Positions 52,931 through 60,640 of a stretch of 64,000 nt of DNA are shown here, piece by piece (within the stretch, counting starts at the first letter, position 1; each line of letters starts with the position of its first letter). The position numbers were made by a program, and so were the translations under genes. The notes under the pieces are model-generated. The model was not told where the DNA came from. It ran no database searches and worked only from the letters and a program-made list of their open reading frames with translations. The stretch is from Saccharothrix carnea (lineage in GTDB: Bacteria > Actinomycetota > Actinomycetes > Mycobacteriales > Pseudonocardiaceae). The DNA lies in assembly GCF_003014735.1 (NCBI RefSeq), contig NZ_PYAX01000003.1, positions 248,001-312,000 on the forward strand, in the 5' to 3' direction.

Positions 52931-53253
52931 CTAAGGCTCTGGCGAGGCATACGGCTTCGCGCTGCGGATCTGGGTGATGCGGCCCTTCGACAGACCAAGC
53001 GCTTTGGCTACCTCGGTGTAGCTGCCCAAGACGTCGCGTGCTTCCTCGACTGCGTCACGGCGGATCTGGGCGAGTTCGGTCGCTCGCTGCCGGTACAGCT
53101 CCAATAGTTCAGTCGCTTTGCTTTGCGCCCTCGCTCAACCGGATCTGCTGTGTGCCGAACCTGTTCCAAGTCGTCCACCTGATCACTATGGGGCAGATGG
53201 AGCACCTGAGCGTAGGTGTGAAGCACTGCAGTGGTGGCCTCCGGGACAAGCAC
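52931..53253 (-). pseudogene. Small HTH regulator inactivated by 5-bp duplication
   Basis: The C-terminal half reads ELLELYRQRATELAQIRRDA, then VEEARDVLGSYTEVAKALGL and SKGRITQIRSAKP, typical of small actinomycete HTH proteins, and ends at 52931. The N-terminal half (GTG 53253; VDDLEQVRHTADPVERGRK) is in another frame. At the junction the sequence GCTTT occurs twice in tandem (53115-53124 on the plus strand). Removing one copy joins the frames as ERGRKATELLELY. So the gene was broken, or is switched, by a 5-bp slippage. Confidence 0.7.
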
Positions 53254-53491
53254 AACACGCTGGCCCGGTGGCGGGAGTTCCGGAAGCGCGGGCTATGACT
53301 GGGTGACCTTCCGCACATTCCGGCGGTCGGTGGCGACCATCCTGGACGAGGCGGGCCTGACCGCACGTCAGATCGCTGACCAGCTCGGACACTCGAAGGT
53401 GTCGACCACCCAGGACGTCTACATGGCGCGCAAGGTCACCAGCCGCAAGGCCGCCGACGCGCTGGAGGCGGTTAAGGGGTTCCGCCCGTAA
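53233..53491 (+). pseudogene. Tyrosine recombinase (integrase), C-terminal remnant with frameshift
   Basis: GGLRDKHNTLARWREFRKR in one frame, then after about 53289 GYDWVTFRTFRRSVATILDE, LTARQIADQLGHSKVSTTQD and VYMARKVTSRKA in the next. These carry the catalytic R (FRRS), H (LGHS) and Y (DVYMARK) of the tyrosine integrase box II. The upstream 300 residues are missing, and two bases seem lost at KRA/GYD. Its end lies 68 nt from the tRNA, the usual int-att arrangement. Confidence 0.88.
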
Positions 53492-53559
53492 AGCGTGGCA
53501 AAAGGGTGGCGTTGATCATGCTACGGTTCATCGCCACCCGGCCTGACCAGCGGAAAGAG

Positions 53560-53634
53560 TGGGGCGGGTGGGGTTCGAACCCACGACCTGACGGATTATG
53601 AGTCCGCTGCTCTGACCGGCTGAGCTACCGCCCC
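53560..53634 (-). tRNA. tRNA with CAT anticodon (elongator Met or Ile2)
   Basis: Minus-strand cloverleaf: acceptor GGGGCGG/CCGCCCC, D-arm GCTC...GAGC, anticodon loop CTCATAA with CAT at 53600-53598, T-arm CGTGG-GTTCGAA-CCCAC (G-C rich), discriminator A, no encoded CCA. It lacks initiator features (no GGG/CCC anticodon stem). Met versus lysidine-modified Ile2 cannot be decided from sequence. Its 3' half is the attachment site of the adjacent element. Confidence 0.92.
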
Positions 53635-53719
53635 TGACGTGCGGTTCCGGAGGGTACAGAGGGGAGATCCTCCGCGTCTCGACAACCCGGGTGGCGTGAC
53701 CAAGCTGTGCACTGGCGGA

Positions 53720-54622
53720 CTACGGGGCTCCGAGGTCGGTCGGGCGGTAGCCCGTCGGGTAGCCCGGGTAGGTGCGGTTCTTCGGGTCGTTGGTCAGGCG
53801 TGGTGTCCTGCGTGGCGGGAGGAGGCGGACGGTGTGGGCGCGCAGGCGCAGGGCCTTGTCGGCGGCGCGGGTCAGCCAGGGCGGTTGGGGTGGGAAGCCG
53901 AACGCGGTCAGCATCGGTGCGTCGAGCATCGCCAGCACGGCACGGGACGTCAGCGCGCGGGGTGCCGGGTACCAGGAGCAGAACAGGTTCAGCGTGTACT
54001 GGCCGATCGCCCGGTTCGTGTCGCTGTACGTGAAGTGCGTCTCCTCGTACTCGCGCTTGAACGCCAGGTAGGACGCGTAGGTGGGCGGCAGGGCCTTGAT
54101 GCCCATCCGGGCGCCCACAGCGGAGTAGAAGTGGAACGCGCCGAGCCGCTCGTGGTCGGTCAGGGGCCGCCAGCCGTACCGGGTGATCCACTCGATCGGG
54201 TCGAAGATGAACGTCGACAGCACGTACCGCATGTCGTCGTCGGAGATCTCGTACCGCCCGTGCAGCCGGTTCACCACCCGCAGCGCCTCACGGCCGCGCG
54301 GCGAGTCGTAGCCGTGCTCCACCAGTTCCGCCATCAGCAACGCCGTGTCGTCGTACCGCTGCTGCGGCCGGCGCTCGAACTCGCCCGTCTTCGCCAGCAG
54401 CGCCGAGATCGACGGCACGCAGTACGTCCGGAACAGCGCGAACTCCAACGACCGCACGTAGTCCCACGGGAACTCGTACCCGGACGAGATGCGCATGATC
54501 TCGACGTGGTCGCGCTCGGGGTCCAGGGACGTGATCCGGCGGCGGTTGGCGAAGCGATCGAAGCGATCGAGGCGATCAGAACGGGCGGAGAAGTCGGTGC
54601 GGTAGGCAGGGCGGTCGGCCAT
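53720..54622 (-). CDS. MpaB-type (DUF2236) oxygenase family protein
   Basis: 300 aa. Family landmarks: YEFPWDYVRSLEFALFRTYC, NRLHGRYEISDDDMRYVLST, DPIEWITRYGWRPLTDHERL and a conserved LNLFCSWYPAPRALTSR. DUF2236/MpaB proteins bind heme b or are thought to be oxygenases (latex-clearing protein relatives). ATG 54622 chosen from the domain boundary; the Shine-Dalgarno is weak. Substrate unknown. Confidence 0.8.
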   Translation of the reverse strand: MADRPAYRTDFSARSDRLDRFDRFANRRRITSLDPERDHVEIMRISSGYEFPWDYVRSLEFALFRTYCVPSISALLAKTGEFERRPQQRYDDTALLMAELVEHGYDSPRGREALRVVNRLHGRYEISDDDMRYVLSTFIFDPIEWITRYGWRPLTDHERLGAFHFYSAVGARMGIKALPPTYASYLAFKREYEETHFTYSDTNRAIGQYTLNLFCSWYPAPRALTSRAVLAMLDAPMLTAFGFPPQPPWLTRAADKALRLRAHTVRLLPPRRTPRLTNDPKNRTYPGYPTGYRPTDLGAP

Positions 54623-54704
54623 GCGGATCAGCCTGCCCGAAGAAACCGGCGCGGAGGGTGTGACGATCGGGTGACTCGCGGGTACCCGGATGCCATGAGA
54701 CGAC

Positions 54705-54730
54705 AAAACCCCAGGCCGAGCGGCCTGGGG
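54705..54730 (-). terminator. Intrinsic terminator of tRNA-Asn
   Basis: On the minus strand CCCCAGGCC-GCTC-GGCCTGGGG is followed by TTTT. A canonical rho-independent terminator starting 10 nt after the tRNA. Confidence 0.88.
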
Positions 54731-54740
54731 TGCCATCGCG

Positions 54741-54812
54741 CTCCCCCTACTGGATTCGAACCAGTAACCCTTCGATTAACAGTCGAATGCTCTGCCATTG
54801 AGCTAAGGGGGA
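54741..54812 (-). tRNA. tRNA-Asn (GTT)
   Basis: Minus-strand cloverleaf: acceptor TCCCCCT/AGGGGGA, D-arm GCTC...GAGC, anticodon loop CTGTTAA (anticodon GTT), T-arm TACTG-GTTCGAA-TCCAGTA (CTGG/CCAG), discriminator G, no encoded CCA. Confidence 0.95.
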
Positions 54813-54949
54813 ATGTTCTGTTGTAGGCCGTGCCTCGCGGCCCGACAGGACGTAACTCTAGCGCATCCTCAACAGTGCTCGCGCACACCCCCCTCCTCAT
54901 CCGGTAGGAAGGGTGTGACCAGGCACGATCTCCAGGAGAGGACCACCTC

Positions 54950-55180
54950 ATGAAGGGCATCCTGCTCGGCGCCGCCGTCGGCTACGTCCTAGGGGCGCGC
55001 GCCGGACGCCAGCGCTACGACCAGATCGTGCGCGCCTACCGCTCCTTGGCCGACCACCCGGCCGTCCAGGGTGCGGCGGGCATCGTGCGCGCCAAGGTGG
55101 GCGAGAAGACCGGCTTCGGCCGGCACCAGCCCAACGCCAACGGCCACCGCCGCGACCCGGTCATCCCGCGCGCCAACTGA
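54950..55180 (+). CDS. Small YtxH-like protein
   Basis: 76 aa. A short N-terminal hydrophobic stretch with glycines (GILLGAAVGYVLGARAGRQR) followed by a charged amphipathic region is typical of YtxH-domain stress proteins. AGGAGAGGA precedes ATG 54950. Membrane-associated; function unknown. Ends before a strong hairpin. Confidence 0.75.
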   Translation: MKGILLGAAVGYVLGARAGRQRYDQIVRAYRSLADHPAVQGAAGIVRAKVGEKTGFGRHQPNANGHRRDPVIPRAN

Positions 55181-55190
55181 CGCGCCGCAC

Positions 55191-55224
55191 CCGAGGCCGC
55201 CCCGAACCACCGGGGCGGCCTCGG
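55191..55224. terminator. Bidirectional hairpin
   Basis: CCGAGGCCGCCCCG pairs with CGGGGCGGCCTCGG around a short loop (AACCAC), between the convergent YtxH-like and tam genes. Confidence 0.8.
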
Positions 55225-55231
55225 CGCGTGT

Positions 55232-55978
55232 CTACGGCACCCGGGCCACGGCGAAGACCCGGCGGAACGGGAACCACGTCGTGCCGTCCGCCCGTCGCGG
55301 GTAGGCCTCGCGCAGCAGCGGCGCCAACCGACCCCGGAACGCGGCCCACTCGCCGTCGTCCAGCGCCGCCCGGATCGGCCGCAGCGCCGTCCCGGTGATC
55401 CACTCCAGCACGGCGTCCTCCCCTTCCAGCCGCTGCAGGTACGTCGTCTCCCACGCGTCCACCGAACAGCCGTCCAGCACCTCGGCGTACCCCCTGGGGT
55501 CGAGCACCGGCGACGGCCGCAGCAGACCGCGCAACGCGGGCCACGACTCGTGCACCAGCGACCGCACCAGCTCGTGCGACGGCCCGGCGAAGTTGCCCGG
55601 CACCTGCATCGCCAGCCACGCGCCGGACGGCAGCGCCCGCGCCCACTTCCGCAGCAGGTCCTCGTGACCGGGCACCCACTGCAGCACCGCGTTGGTCACC
55701 ACGACGTCGGTGTCCGGCCCGGGTTCCCACGACGTCACGTCACCGACCCGCGCGTCCACCCCGCGGGCCCGCGCGGCCGAGACCATCTCCGGTGACGAGT
55801 CCAGCGCCTCCACCACCGCGCCCGGCCACCGCTCGGCCAGCGACGCGGTCAGGTTCCCCGGACCGCAGCCCAGGTCGACCACCCGCCGCGGCGACGTGGC
55901 GCCGACGCGTGCCACCAGCTCGTGGAACGGCCTCGAGCGGTGGTCGGCGAACGCGAGGTACTTGCCCGGATCCCACAT
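55232..55978 (-). CDS. tam: Trans-aconitate 2-methyltransferase
   Basis: 248 aa from ATG 55978 (GTG 55984 is an alternative). [20 protein letters not shown] and the SAM site [18 protein letters not shown] are characteristic, as are [12 protein letters not shown] and [16 protein letters not shown]. Methylates trans-aconitate, relieving inhibition of the TCA cycle. A near-perfect palindrome sits 15-30 bp upstream. Confidence 0.93.
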   Translation of the reverse strand: MWDPGKYLAFADHRSRPFHELVARVGATSPRRVVDLGCGPGNLTASLAERWPGAVVEALDSSPEMVSAARARGVDARVGDVTSWEPGPDTDVVVTNAVLQWVPGHEDLLRKWARALPSGAWLAMQVPGNFAGPSHELVRSLVHESWPALRGLLRPSPVLDPRGYAEVLDGCSVDAWETTYLQRLEGEDAVLEWITGTALRPIRAALDDGEWAAFRGRLAPLLREAYPRRADGTTWFPFRRVFAVARVP

Positions 55979-55993
55979 GCGCACCCCCAGTAA

Positions 55994-56009
55994 CAGTACG
56001 AACGTACTG
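55994..56009. promoter_or_regulatory. Candidate operator upstream of tam
   Basis: CAGTACG-AA-CGTACTG, a 7-bp perfect inverted repeat in the 45-bp gap between tam and the next gene. Spacing fits a TetR or MarR dimer; no dedicated regulator gene lies adjacent. Confidence 0.5.
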
Positions 56010-56029
56010 CTACCGTACGCCGGCGACCG

Positions 56030-56533
56030 TCACCCGCGCAGCTTCGCGATCTTCGCCGCCACCGACGCCGCGACCTCCCGGACGCGCTCCACGTCGACGC
56101 CCGGATCGGGCCGCACCTGGAGCAGCACGCCGTCCCGACCGGCCACCTTGCGCTGCACGAACCACGCGCCGACCGTCGCGTTGTGCTCCCGCGACTTGAT
56201 CGACCCGGTCACCCGCTCGTGCACGACCTCGGGCACCTTGCCCGGCGACTCCAGCGGGAACCGCTGCGGCGCCAGGTCGCGCAGCACCACGGCCTCACCC
56301 GCCGTGCCGTCCTCGACCGCCTCGACCACCGCCAGCGCGTTCCCGGTCCACGTCGCCTTGCTGATCAGGTGCCACCCGACCCGGCGCGGCCCCGGCAACC
56401 ACAGCCCGTACGTCGTCGCCACGAGCCACTCGGAGCCGACCGCGGCCGACGCCAGCACGTGCTCGTCGGCCTCCAAGCCACCGGTGAACCCCTCGGGCGC
56501 GCCCGAGCCGAAAATCCTCCGGAACAACCCCAT
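56030..56533 (-). CDS. Conserved hypothetical protein coupled to dnaG
   Basis: 167 aa soluble protein: MGLFRRIFGSGAPEGFTGG, GSEWLVATTYGLWLPGPRRV and ERVTGSIKSREHNATVGAWF. Found downstream of dnaG in many actinobacteria; no catalytic motif known to me. Its ATG overlaps the dnaG stop by 4 nt. Confidence 0.8.
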   Translation of the reverse strand: MGLFRRIFGSGAPEGFTGGLEADEHVLASAAVGSEWLVATTYGLWLPGPRRVGWHLISKATWTGNALAVVEAVEDGTAGEAVVLRDLAPQRFPLESPGKVPEVVHERVTGSIKSREHNATVGAWFVQRKVAGRDGVLLQVRPDPGVDVERVREVAASVAAKIAKLRG

Positions 56534-58422
56534 CACAGCCCGCCCACCGCTTGTTGGCCCAACGCCTTGTGGTAGTCCTCCAGCGCGATCAGGTCGCCGA
56601 ACAGGGCCCGGTACTCGTCGGGCTCCTCCACCGGCGACACCCGCCGCAGCCGGGACTTGATCTCGGTGATCTGCCCGGCCACCAGGATCTGCTGCAACCG
56701 CGCGAGCACGCTCTGCACGTACCGGTACTCGTCCTCCGCCTTCACCCGCAGCGGCTCCACGGCCAGCTCCGTCAGCACCGACCGCACCGCCTGCTGCCGG
56801 CACGCCTGCGACACCGCGTCCAGGAACGCCGGACCGGATAGCCCGGACGACGCACCGCCCGCCTCCCGGATCGCCTGGTGCAGCGCCAGGTAGGCGGGGT
56901 GCGTGAACGCCTCGTCGGGCAGCGAGTCGTAGTACGGCCCGGCCATCTCGGGCAGCTGCAGCGCCGACTTCAACGCCTCCCGCTGCGCCCACAGCGCCGG
57001 GTCGCGCGGATCGGGCCGCGGCGGACCGTCGACGTCCAGCGCACCCTGGTTCGGGTCCACCGGCGCGGCCCGCCGTGACGGTGCCGGCGCACGACCGGTC
57101 GCCGTCTCGCGCACCCGGCGCACCACCGCCGACTCGTCCTCCCAGCCGACCCACCAGGCCAGCCGGGTCGCGTAACCGTCCCGCTTGGCCCGGTCCTTGA
57201 TCTGGGCCACGAACGGCACCATCACCTTCAACGCCTCGACCCGCCCGTCCACCGAGTCCAGGTCGTAGTCGCGCAGCCGGGTCTTGATGGCGAACTCGAA
57301 CAGCGGCGTGCGGCGGGCGACCAGGTCGCGCACGGCCACGTCGCCCTTGGCCTGCCGCAGCTCGCACGGGTCCATGCCGTCCGGCGCGATCGCGATGTAG
57401 GTCTGCGCGGAGAACGCCTGCTCGCCCTCGAACGCCTTCAGCGCCGCCTTCTGCCCCGCCGCGTCGCCGTCGAAGGTGAAGATCACCTCGCCGTTGAGCG
57501 AGTCGTCGATCAGCAGCCGCCGCAGCACGTTCATGTGGTCCGTGCCGAACGCCGTGCCGCACGACGCGACCGCCGTGGGCACGCCCGCCAGGTGCATGGC
57601 CATCACGTCGGTGTAGCCCTCGACCACCACGGCCTGCCTGCGCTTGGCGATCTCCCGCTTGGCCAGGTCCAGCCCGAACAGCACCTGCGACTTCTTGTAG
57701 ATCGGGCTCTCGCTGGTGTTGAGGTACTTGGCCTGGATCGGGTCGTCGTCGAAGATCCGGCGCGCGCCGAACCCGACGACCTCACCGCCCATGTCCCGGA
57801 TCGGCCACAGCAGCCTGCGGTGGAACCGGTCGATCGGGCCCTGCCTGCCCTCCTTGGTCAGCTGGGCCTTGATCAGCTCGGTCAGCTCGAACCCGCGGCC
57901 GAGGAGGTGCTTGGTGAGCTTGTCCCAGCCGCCGGGCGCGAAACCGCAGCCGAACGTGCGCGCCGCGGCCTCGTCGAAGCCGCGTTGCGCCAGGAACTCC
58001 CGTGCGGCCAACGCGTCCGGGCCGGCCAGCTGCTCGGCGTAGAACTCGGCGGCGACCTTGTGCGCCTCGATGAGCCTGCTGCGGGTGCCCCGGTCGCGCT
58101 GGACCGTGGCGCCGCCGCCCTCGTAGGTGAGCTGGATGCCCGCCCGGTCCGCCAGCCGCTCCACGGCCTCGACGAACCCGAGGTGCTCGATCTTCATCAC
58201 GAACGCGATGACGTCGCCGCCCTCGCCGCACCCGAAGCAGTGGAACGTGCCGTGCGAGGGGCGCACGTTGAACGACGGCGACTTCTCGTCGTGGAACGGG
58301 CACAGCCCCTTCAGCGCACCGGCGCCGGCACCGCGCAGGGAGACGTGGTCGCCCACGACATCGTCGATCCTGCTCCGGTCACGCACCAGTGCGACGTCGC
58401 TCTCGCGGATGCGTCCTGCCAC
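56533..58422 (-). CDS. dnaG: DNA primase DnaG
   Basis: 629 aa from GTG 58422 (AGRIRESDVALVRDRSRID). CHC2-type zinc finger (GLCPFHDEKSPSFNV then HCFGCGEGGDVIAF), RNA polymerase basic core, Toprim (VVVEGYTDVMAMHLAG, EVIFTFDGDAAGQKA) and a C-terminal helicase-interaction domain after about residue 450. Synthesises replication primers with DnaB. Longer starts upstream would overlap the divergent ECF41 promoter region and are not needed for homology. Confidence 0.96.
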   Translation of the reverse strand: MAGRIRESDVALVRDRSRIDDVVGDHVSLRGAGAGALKGLCPFHDEKSPSFNVRPSHGTFHCFGCGEGGDVIAFVMKIEHLGFVEAVERLADRAGIQLTYEGGGATVQRDRGTRSRLIEAHKVAAEFYAEQLAGPDALAAREFLAQRGFDEAAARTFGCGFAPGGWDKLTKHLLGRGFELTELIKAQLTKEGRQGPIDRFHRRLLWPIRDMGGEVVGFGARRIFDDDPIQAKYLNTSESPIYKKSQVLFGLDLAKREIAKRRQAVVVEGYTDVMAMHLAGVPTAVASCGTAFGTDHMNVLRRLLIDDSLNGEVIFTFDGDAAGQKAALKAFEGEQAFSAQTYIAIAPDGMDPCELRQAKGDVAVRDLVARRTPLFEFAIKTRLRDYDLDSVDGRVEALKVMVPFVAQIKDRAKRDGYATRLAWWVGWEDESAVVRRVRETATGRAPAPSRRAAPVDPNQGALDVDGPPRPDPRDPALWAQREALKSALQLPEMAGPYYDSLPDEAFTHPAYLALHQAIREAGGASSGLSGPAFLDAVSQACRQQAVRSVLTELAVEPLRVKAEDEYRYVQSVLARLQQILVAGQITEIKSRLRRVSPVEEPDEYRALFGDLIALEDYHKALGQQAVGGL

Positions 58423-58456
58423 ATCGAGCGAGTCTAGTGCTGGCAGACTGGTGCCC

Positions 58457-59359
58457 GTGACCGCTGCCGAGCAGACCCTGGCCTCGACCTTCACCGGTCA
58501 CCGCTCGCACCTGGTCGGCGTGGCCTACCGGCTCACCGGCAGCGTCGCGGACGCCGAGGACGCCGTGCAGGAGGCGTGGTTGCGGCTGGCCGGGCTGAGC
58601 GAGCAGGCCCGTGCCGGCATCCGGGACCTGCGCGGCTGGCTGACGACCGTGGTGGGGCGGATCTGCTTGGACCGGCTGCGGTCGGCGGCCGTGCGGCGGG
58701 AGCGGTACGTCGGGCAGTGGCTGCTCGAGCCGCTGATCACCTCCGGCGAGGACGACCCGTTGGACGCGGTGGTGCGCGACGACGGCGTGCGGATGGCGGC
58801 GCTGGTCGTGCTGGACCGCCTCACGCCCGAGCAGCGGGTGGCGTTCGTGCTGCACGACGCGTTCGACGTGCCGTTCGCGGAGATCGCCGACGCGTTGGGC
58901 TGCACGGTCGCCACGGCGCGCCAGCACGCGTCACGGGGCCGTCGGGCGGCGGCCGAGGCCGACCCGCCGCCGCGGGTGGCGCTGGAGGAGCAGCGCGAGG
59001 TGCTGGAGCGGTTCATCCAGGCCGTGGCGTCCGGTGACATCAACGCCGTGCTCGGCCTGCTGCACCCGGACGTGGTGCTCGTGGGCGACGGCGGCGGCAA
59101 GGCGAAGACCGCGTTCAACGTGGTCAGCGGCGCGGACAAGGTGGCTCGTCTCATCATCGGCCTCATGCGCCGGTACGGCGACGTCGAGGGCCGGCCCGCG
59201 CTGGTCAACGGCGACCTGGGGCTGGTGTTCGCGGCCCAGGGCGAGCTCACGCCCCGGGTCGAGGCGCTCGTGGTGCGGGACGGCAAGGTGGCCGGCTTGT
59301 ACGACATGTCGAACCCGGACAAGCTCGGCCACGTGCCGTTCCCCGACAGCGGTGCTTAG
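58457..59359 (+). CDS. ECF41-family sigma factor (SigJ-like) with SnoaL C-terminal domain
   Basis: 300 aa from GTG 58457 (58451 also possible). Region 2 AYRLTGSVADAEDAVQEAWL, region 4 LTPEQRVAFVLHDAFDVPFA, and the ECF41 landmarks: WLLEP (variant of WLPEP) between them, DGGGK in the NTF2-like domain and NPDKL near the C terminus. ECF41 factors lack classical anti-sigma partners and are controlled by the C-terminal domain. The convergent carboxymuconolactone-decarboxylase gene, overlapping by 4 nt, is the expected target. Divergent from dnaG with only 34 bp between the starts. Confidence 0.94.
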   Translation: MTAAEQTLASTFTGHRSHLVGVAYRLTGSVADAEDAVQEAWLRLAGLSEQARAGIRDLRGWLTTVVGRICLDRLRSAAVRRERYVGQWLLEPLITSGEDDPLDAVVRDDGVRMAALVVLDRLTPEQRVAFVLHDAFDVPFAEIADALGCTVATARQHASRGRRAAAEADPPPRVALEEQREVLERFIQAVASGDINAVLGLLHPDVVLVGDGGGKAKTAFNVVSGADKVARLIIGLMRRYGDVEGRPALVNGDLGLVFAAQGELTPRVEALVVRDGKVAGLYDMSNPDKLGHVPFPDSGA

Positions 59360-59925
59360 GGCAGCGGCACCCGGCAGGCGTCACCCGAGGTGAACCCCTG
59401 GTCGGTGATGCCGAACGCCGAGTTGAACCGGCCCCGCTGGTTCTCCAGCGCGATCAGGTAGGTCAGCTCGACCAGGCCCTGGTGGCCCAGCCGCCGGTCG
59501 AGCTCGGCGACCTGCTCGTCGGTGACGGCGGTGGGCGTCTCGGTCATCGCGTCGGCGTAGGCGAGTGCCAGCTTCTCCAGCTCGGTGTACTTGTCCGAGT
59601 TCGCGTAGTCGTGGATCTCCTTGAGCCGGTCGACGTCCAGGCCCTCGTGCTTGATCAGCATGGTGCCGAAGTCGACGCACCACGAGCAGCCGAGCTTCAC
59701 CGCCGTGAGGTACACCACCAGCTCGCGCAACGACACGGGCAGCGTCTTGGCGGCCTTCTCCACGGCCATCTCGTGGCGCGCGCTCGCGACGAACAGCTTG
59801 CGGTGGTGCGCCGCCACCGTGAACGGCTCGGGCACCGCCCCGAACCGCTTCTTGGCGAACCGGTAGGCGAACCTCACCAGCGGGTTGGCCTGCTTGGTCG
59901 TGACGACCGGGATCCTCGGTGCCAT
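59356..59925 (-). CDS. Carboxymuconolactone decarboxylase/AhpD-like protein, ECF41 target
   Basis: 189 aa. The redox motif LGCSWCVDFGTMLIKHEGLD (C-x2-C plus His) is the CMD/AhpD active site. Likely a peroxidase-like or disulfide-exchanging enzyme. A clear ECF41 promoter (TGTCAC-N17-CGTC) precedes it. The stop overlaps that of the sigma gene (tail to tail). Confidence 0.92.
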   Translation of the reverse strand: MAPRIPVVTTKQANPLVRFAYRFAKKRFGAVPEPFTVAAHHRKLFVASARHEMAVEKAAKTLPVSLRELVVYLTAVKLGCSWCVDFGTMLIKHEGLDVDRLKEIHDYANSDKYTELEKLALAYADAMTETPTAVTDEQVAELDRRLGHQGLVELTYLIALENQRGRFNSAFGITDQGFTSGDACRVPLP

Positions 59926-59957
59926 GTCCCCTCCTCGTTTCGGGTGTCCACCCGGTG

Positions 59958-59984
59958 GACGAGGAGGGGGCTCAAGACGTGACA
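59958..59984 (-). promoter_or_regulatory. ECF41-type promoter of the CMD gene
   Basis: Minus strand: TGTCAC (59984-59979), 17-bp spacer, CGTC (59961-59958). This matches the known ECF41 consensus TGTCACA-N16-18-CGTC and lies about 33 nt before the CMD start. Confidence 0.85.
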
Positions 59985-59999
59985 GCCCTCAGAAAACCG

Positions 60000-60029
60000 C
60001 TCACGGCTTGGCCACCTGGGCGAGGAAGA
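60000..60029 (-). repeat. 30-bp direct repeat, orphan copy of serpin 3' end
   Basis: CTCACGGCTTGGCCACCTGG plus CGAGGAAGA, identical over 30 bp to 61270-61299. The latter encodes the last codons and stop of the serpin gene (FFLAQVAKP-stop). The two copies bracket the HTH-PIN pair. Confidence 0.9.
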
Positions 60030-60132
60030 GCTGAGGTTGCACCTACGCAACAGGCGTGGTTCCATGGACGGGTGTTGCACATATAAGTGCAGCCGCGATC
60101 GGTTGTAACCGTAACGCCCTGCGGAGGGAGTG

Positions 60133-60576
60133 ATGGCGGTGTCGACGGTAGTGACCACGGCTGACCGTGATGTCGTGTTGGCGGACGAACGCGACCAGCA
60201 GCAAGCACAGGCATTGATGACGCGGCTCCCCCCTCGCGGTGCGCGGTTCACCGCCTTGACCGGTGGACAAGGTGAAGCCGTCCCGGTACCGGACGAGTTG
60301 TCGGCGATCATCGCCCAGGTCGTCCACGCCGTGGCGCAGGGTCACGTGGTCACCGTCAGCGCGATGCCAGAGGAACTGACGACCACCGCCGCCGCCCAAC
60401 TGCTGGGCATCTCGCGCCCCACCTTGATGCGCAAGATCAATGCCGGCGAGATTCCCTCGCACAAGGTCGGCTCGCACACCCGCTTGCGGACGGCCGACGT
60501 GCTGCAAGAGCGGCATGCGCGCAGGCAACGCCAGTTGGCCGCATTCAATGAACTGCGCGCACTGGAAGACGATTGA
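60133..60576 (+). CDS. Antitoxin with excisionase-type helix-turn-helix
   Basis: 147 aa. ELTTTAAAQLLGISRPTLMR KI then GEIPSHKVGSHTRLRTADVL is a MerR/excisionase-type DNA-binding domain (about 80-130). ATG 60133 (GTG 60130 alternative) follows GGAGGGAG. Precedes a PIN-domain toxin on the same strand by 64 nt; such HTH-PIN pairs are type II toxin-antitoxin modules. An AT-rich stretch (CACATATAAGTG) upstream is a plausible promoter. Confidence 0.85.
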   Translation: MAVSTVVTTADRDVVLADERDQQQAQALMTRLPPRGARFTALTGGQGEAVPVPDELSAIIAQVVHAVAQGHVVTVSAMPEELTTTAAAQLLGISRPTLMRKINAGEIPSHKVGSHTRLRTADVLQERHARRQRQLAAFNELRALEDD

Positions 60577-60640
60577 CATTCGGATTGTGGGCTGTCGACC
60601 CGATCACGGAGAAGAGGTGGTCGACAGCTAGCCTTTTGCG

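Larger units (their letters stand above)
50938..53597. mobile_element. Decayed tRNA-integrated element (AICE/plasmid-like remnant), about 2.7 kb
   Basis: Bounded by 39-bp perfect direct repeats (50938-50976 and 53559-53597); the right copy is the 3' end of an intact tRNA gene. Contents: frameshifted C-terminal end of a tyrosine integrase next to the tRNA, as in actinomycete integrative elements; a frameshifted HTH gene; two large inverted repeats; 25-bp imperfect direct repeats just inside each end; and one intact, noticeably less GC-rich cargo gene (MrcB-DUF3883). No replication or transfer genes remain. Confidence 0.85.

Noticed and set aside
52545..52998. Overlapping frames on both strands between the inverted repeats
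   Set aside because: Low-complexity, no ribosome site, and located within structured repeat DNA.
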